Of a DNA stretch of 6,719 nucleotides, positions 6,486-6,719 are shown one piece after another. The notes beneath the pieces were generated by a model that was given only the letters and a program-made list of their open reading frames with translations, did not search any database and was not told where the DNA came from. Source of the DNA: Chloroflexota bacterium (GTDB lineage: Bacteria > Chloroflexota > Limnocylindria > Limnocylindrales > CSP1-4); assembly GCA_005880805.1 (NCBI GenBank), contig VBFZ01000060.1:1-6719 (forward strand), written 5' to 3'. The position numbers and the translations under genes are program-made. The first letter of the stretch is position 1. Every line of letters begins with the position of its first letter.

Positions 6486-6719
6486 GTGCCTCACTACACC
6501 TTTGCTGCAGTCGCCGCGCTCTCCGTTGCCGCGGCGCTCGCCGTCGCCGGGGTGGCGCTCCTCTCGGGCCGGTCGGGGCAGCCCTGGCTCGACCGCCTGA
6601 TCCTCGTCCAGTCTGCGCTCGTCGCGATCAGCGCGCTTTCGGGCCTTCCGGGACCGATCTCCGGGCGACCTCCCCCGGATCCGCTCCATTACCTGTATGC
6701 GGTCCTGGCACTGGCCGCG
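6486..6719 (+). CDS. Unrecognised small membrane protein, N-terminal part
   Basis: A frame beginning at GTG 6486 stays open to the right edge for 78 codons (starting PHYTFAAVAALSVAAALAV), so the gene is cut by the window. It shows a hydrophobic segment at about residues 5-27, a short polar turn with 'SGQPWLDR', a second hydrophobic segment at about 37-55, a proline/glycine-rich loop, and the start of a third at about 69-78 after 'PDPLHYLYAV'. This pattern of helices joined by short polar loops, with G or C at most third codon positions, looks like a real multi-span membrane protein. I cannot name a family. A GAGGG at 6469-6473 lies twelve bases upstream, which is long for a ribosome binding site, so the start is uncertain. 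Being divergent from the operon, it may share a regulatory region with qcrC. A respiratory or heme-related role is only a guess from position. Confidence 0.6.
   Translation, partial: MPHYTFAAVAALSVAAALAVAGVALLSGRSGQPWLDRLILVQSALVAISALSGLPGPISGRPPPDPLHYLYAVLALAA

Noticed and set aside
5796..6689. 297-residue minus-strand open frame over qcrC and the divergent gene
   Set aside because: It is an out-of-frame shadow of qcrC; the real frame has two CAACH heme sites.
1..6719. tRNA, rRNA, CRISPR arrays, insertion sequences, riboswitches
   Set aside because: No cloverleaf-like sequence, spaced direct repeats, transposase frame or terminal inverted repeats were seen, and coding sequence leaves under 100 bases free.

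Overview
The window is high-GC (roughly two-thirds G+C by eye) bacterial DNA that is almost entirely protein-coding. It holds most of an aerobic respiratory chain in one gene cluster: six co-directional minus-strand genes encode a cytochrome bcc (complex III) and an aa3-type cytochrome c oxidase (complex IV). Several features match Actinobacteriota and related high-GC lineages such as some Chloroflexota. These are a Rieske protein with three membrane spans and an internal twin-arginine motif, a diheme membrane-anchored cytochrome c (QcrC), a QcrB with the actinobacterial-style start 'FPDHWTFLLGE', and a small four-span CtaF-like subunit IV. I cannot place the organism more precisely.

Layout, left to right. 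Bases 1-311 (+) are the 3' end of a DUF72/YecE-family gene. It converges on the respiratory cluster, and the two stop codons overlap (308-311). In transcription order on the minus strand, the cluster is qcrC (6403-5639), qcrA (5642-4719), qcrB (4738-3233), ctaC/coxB (3236-2469), ctaD/coxA (2472-778) and ctaF-like (781-308). All five junctions overlap: four by the 4-base ATGA arrangement and qcrA/qcrB by 20 bases. The only strong Shine-Dalgarno sequence I see is before qcrC, so the cluster looks like one transcript with coupled translation. At the right edge a divergent plus-strand gene begins at about 6486. It encodes a small hydrophobic protein I do not recognise and is cut by the window end.

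How the genes work together. QcrB and QcrA oxidise quinol at the membrane. QcrC carries the electrons over two c-type hemes to the CuA centre of CtaC. CtaD passes them through heme a to the heme a3/CuB site, where oxygen is reduced and protons are pumped. With a two-heme, membrane-anchored QcrC and no soluble cytochrome c gene, the likely product is a bcc-aa3 supercomplex. Oxidase subunit III (ctaE/coxC), heme a synthesis genes and copper chaperones are not in the window.

All the key cofactor ligands are present, and I see no mobile element, CRISPR array, RNA gene or clearly novel system. The points worth a second look are the organisation (fully overlapping fused complex III/IV operon, no subunit III gene), the shared convergent stop codons with a hairpin on top, and the unrecognised divergent gene.
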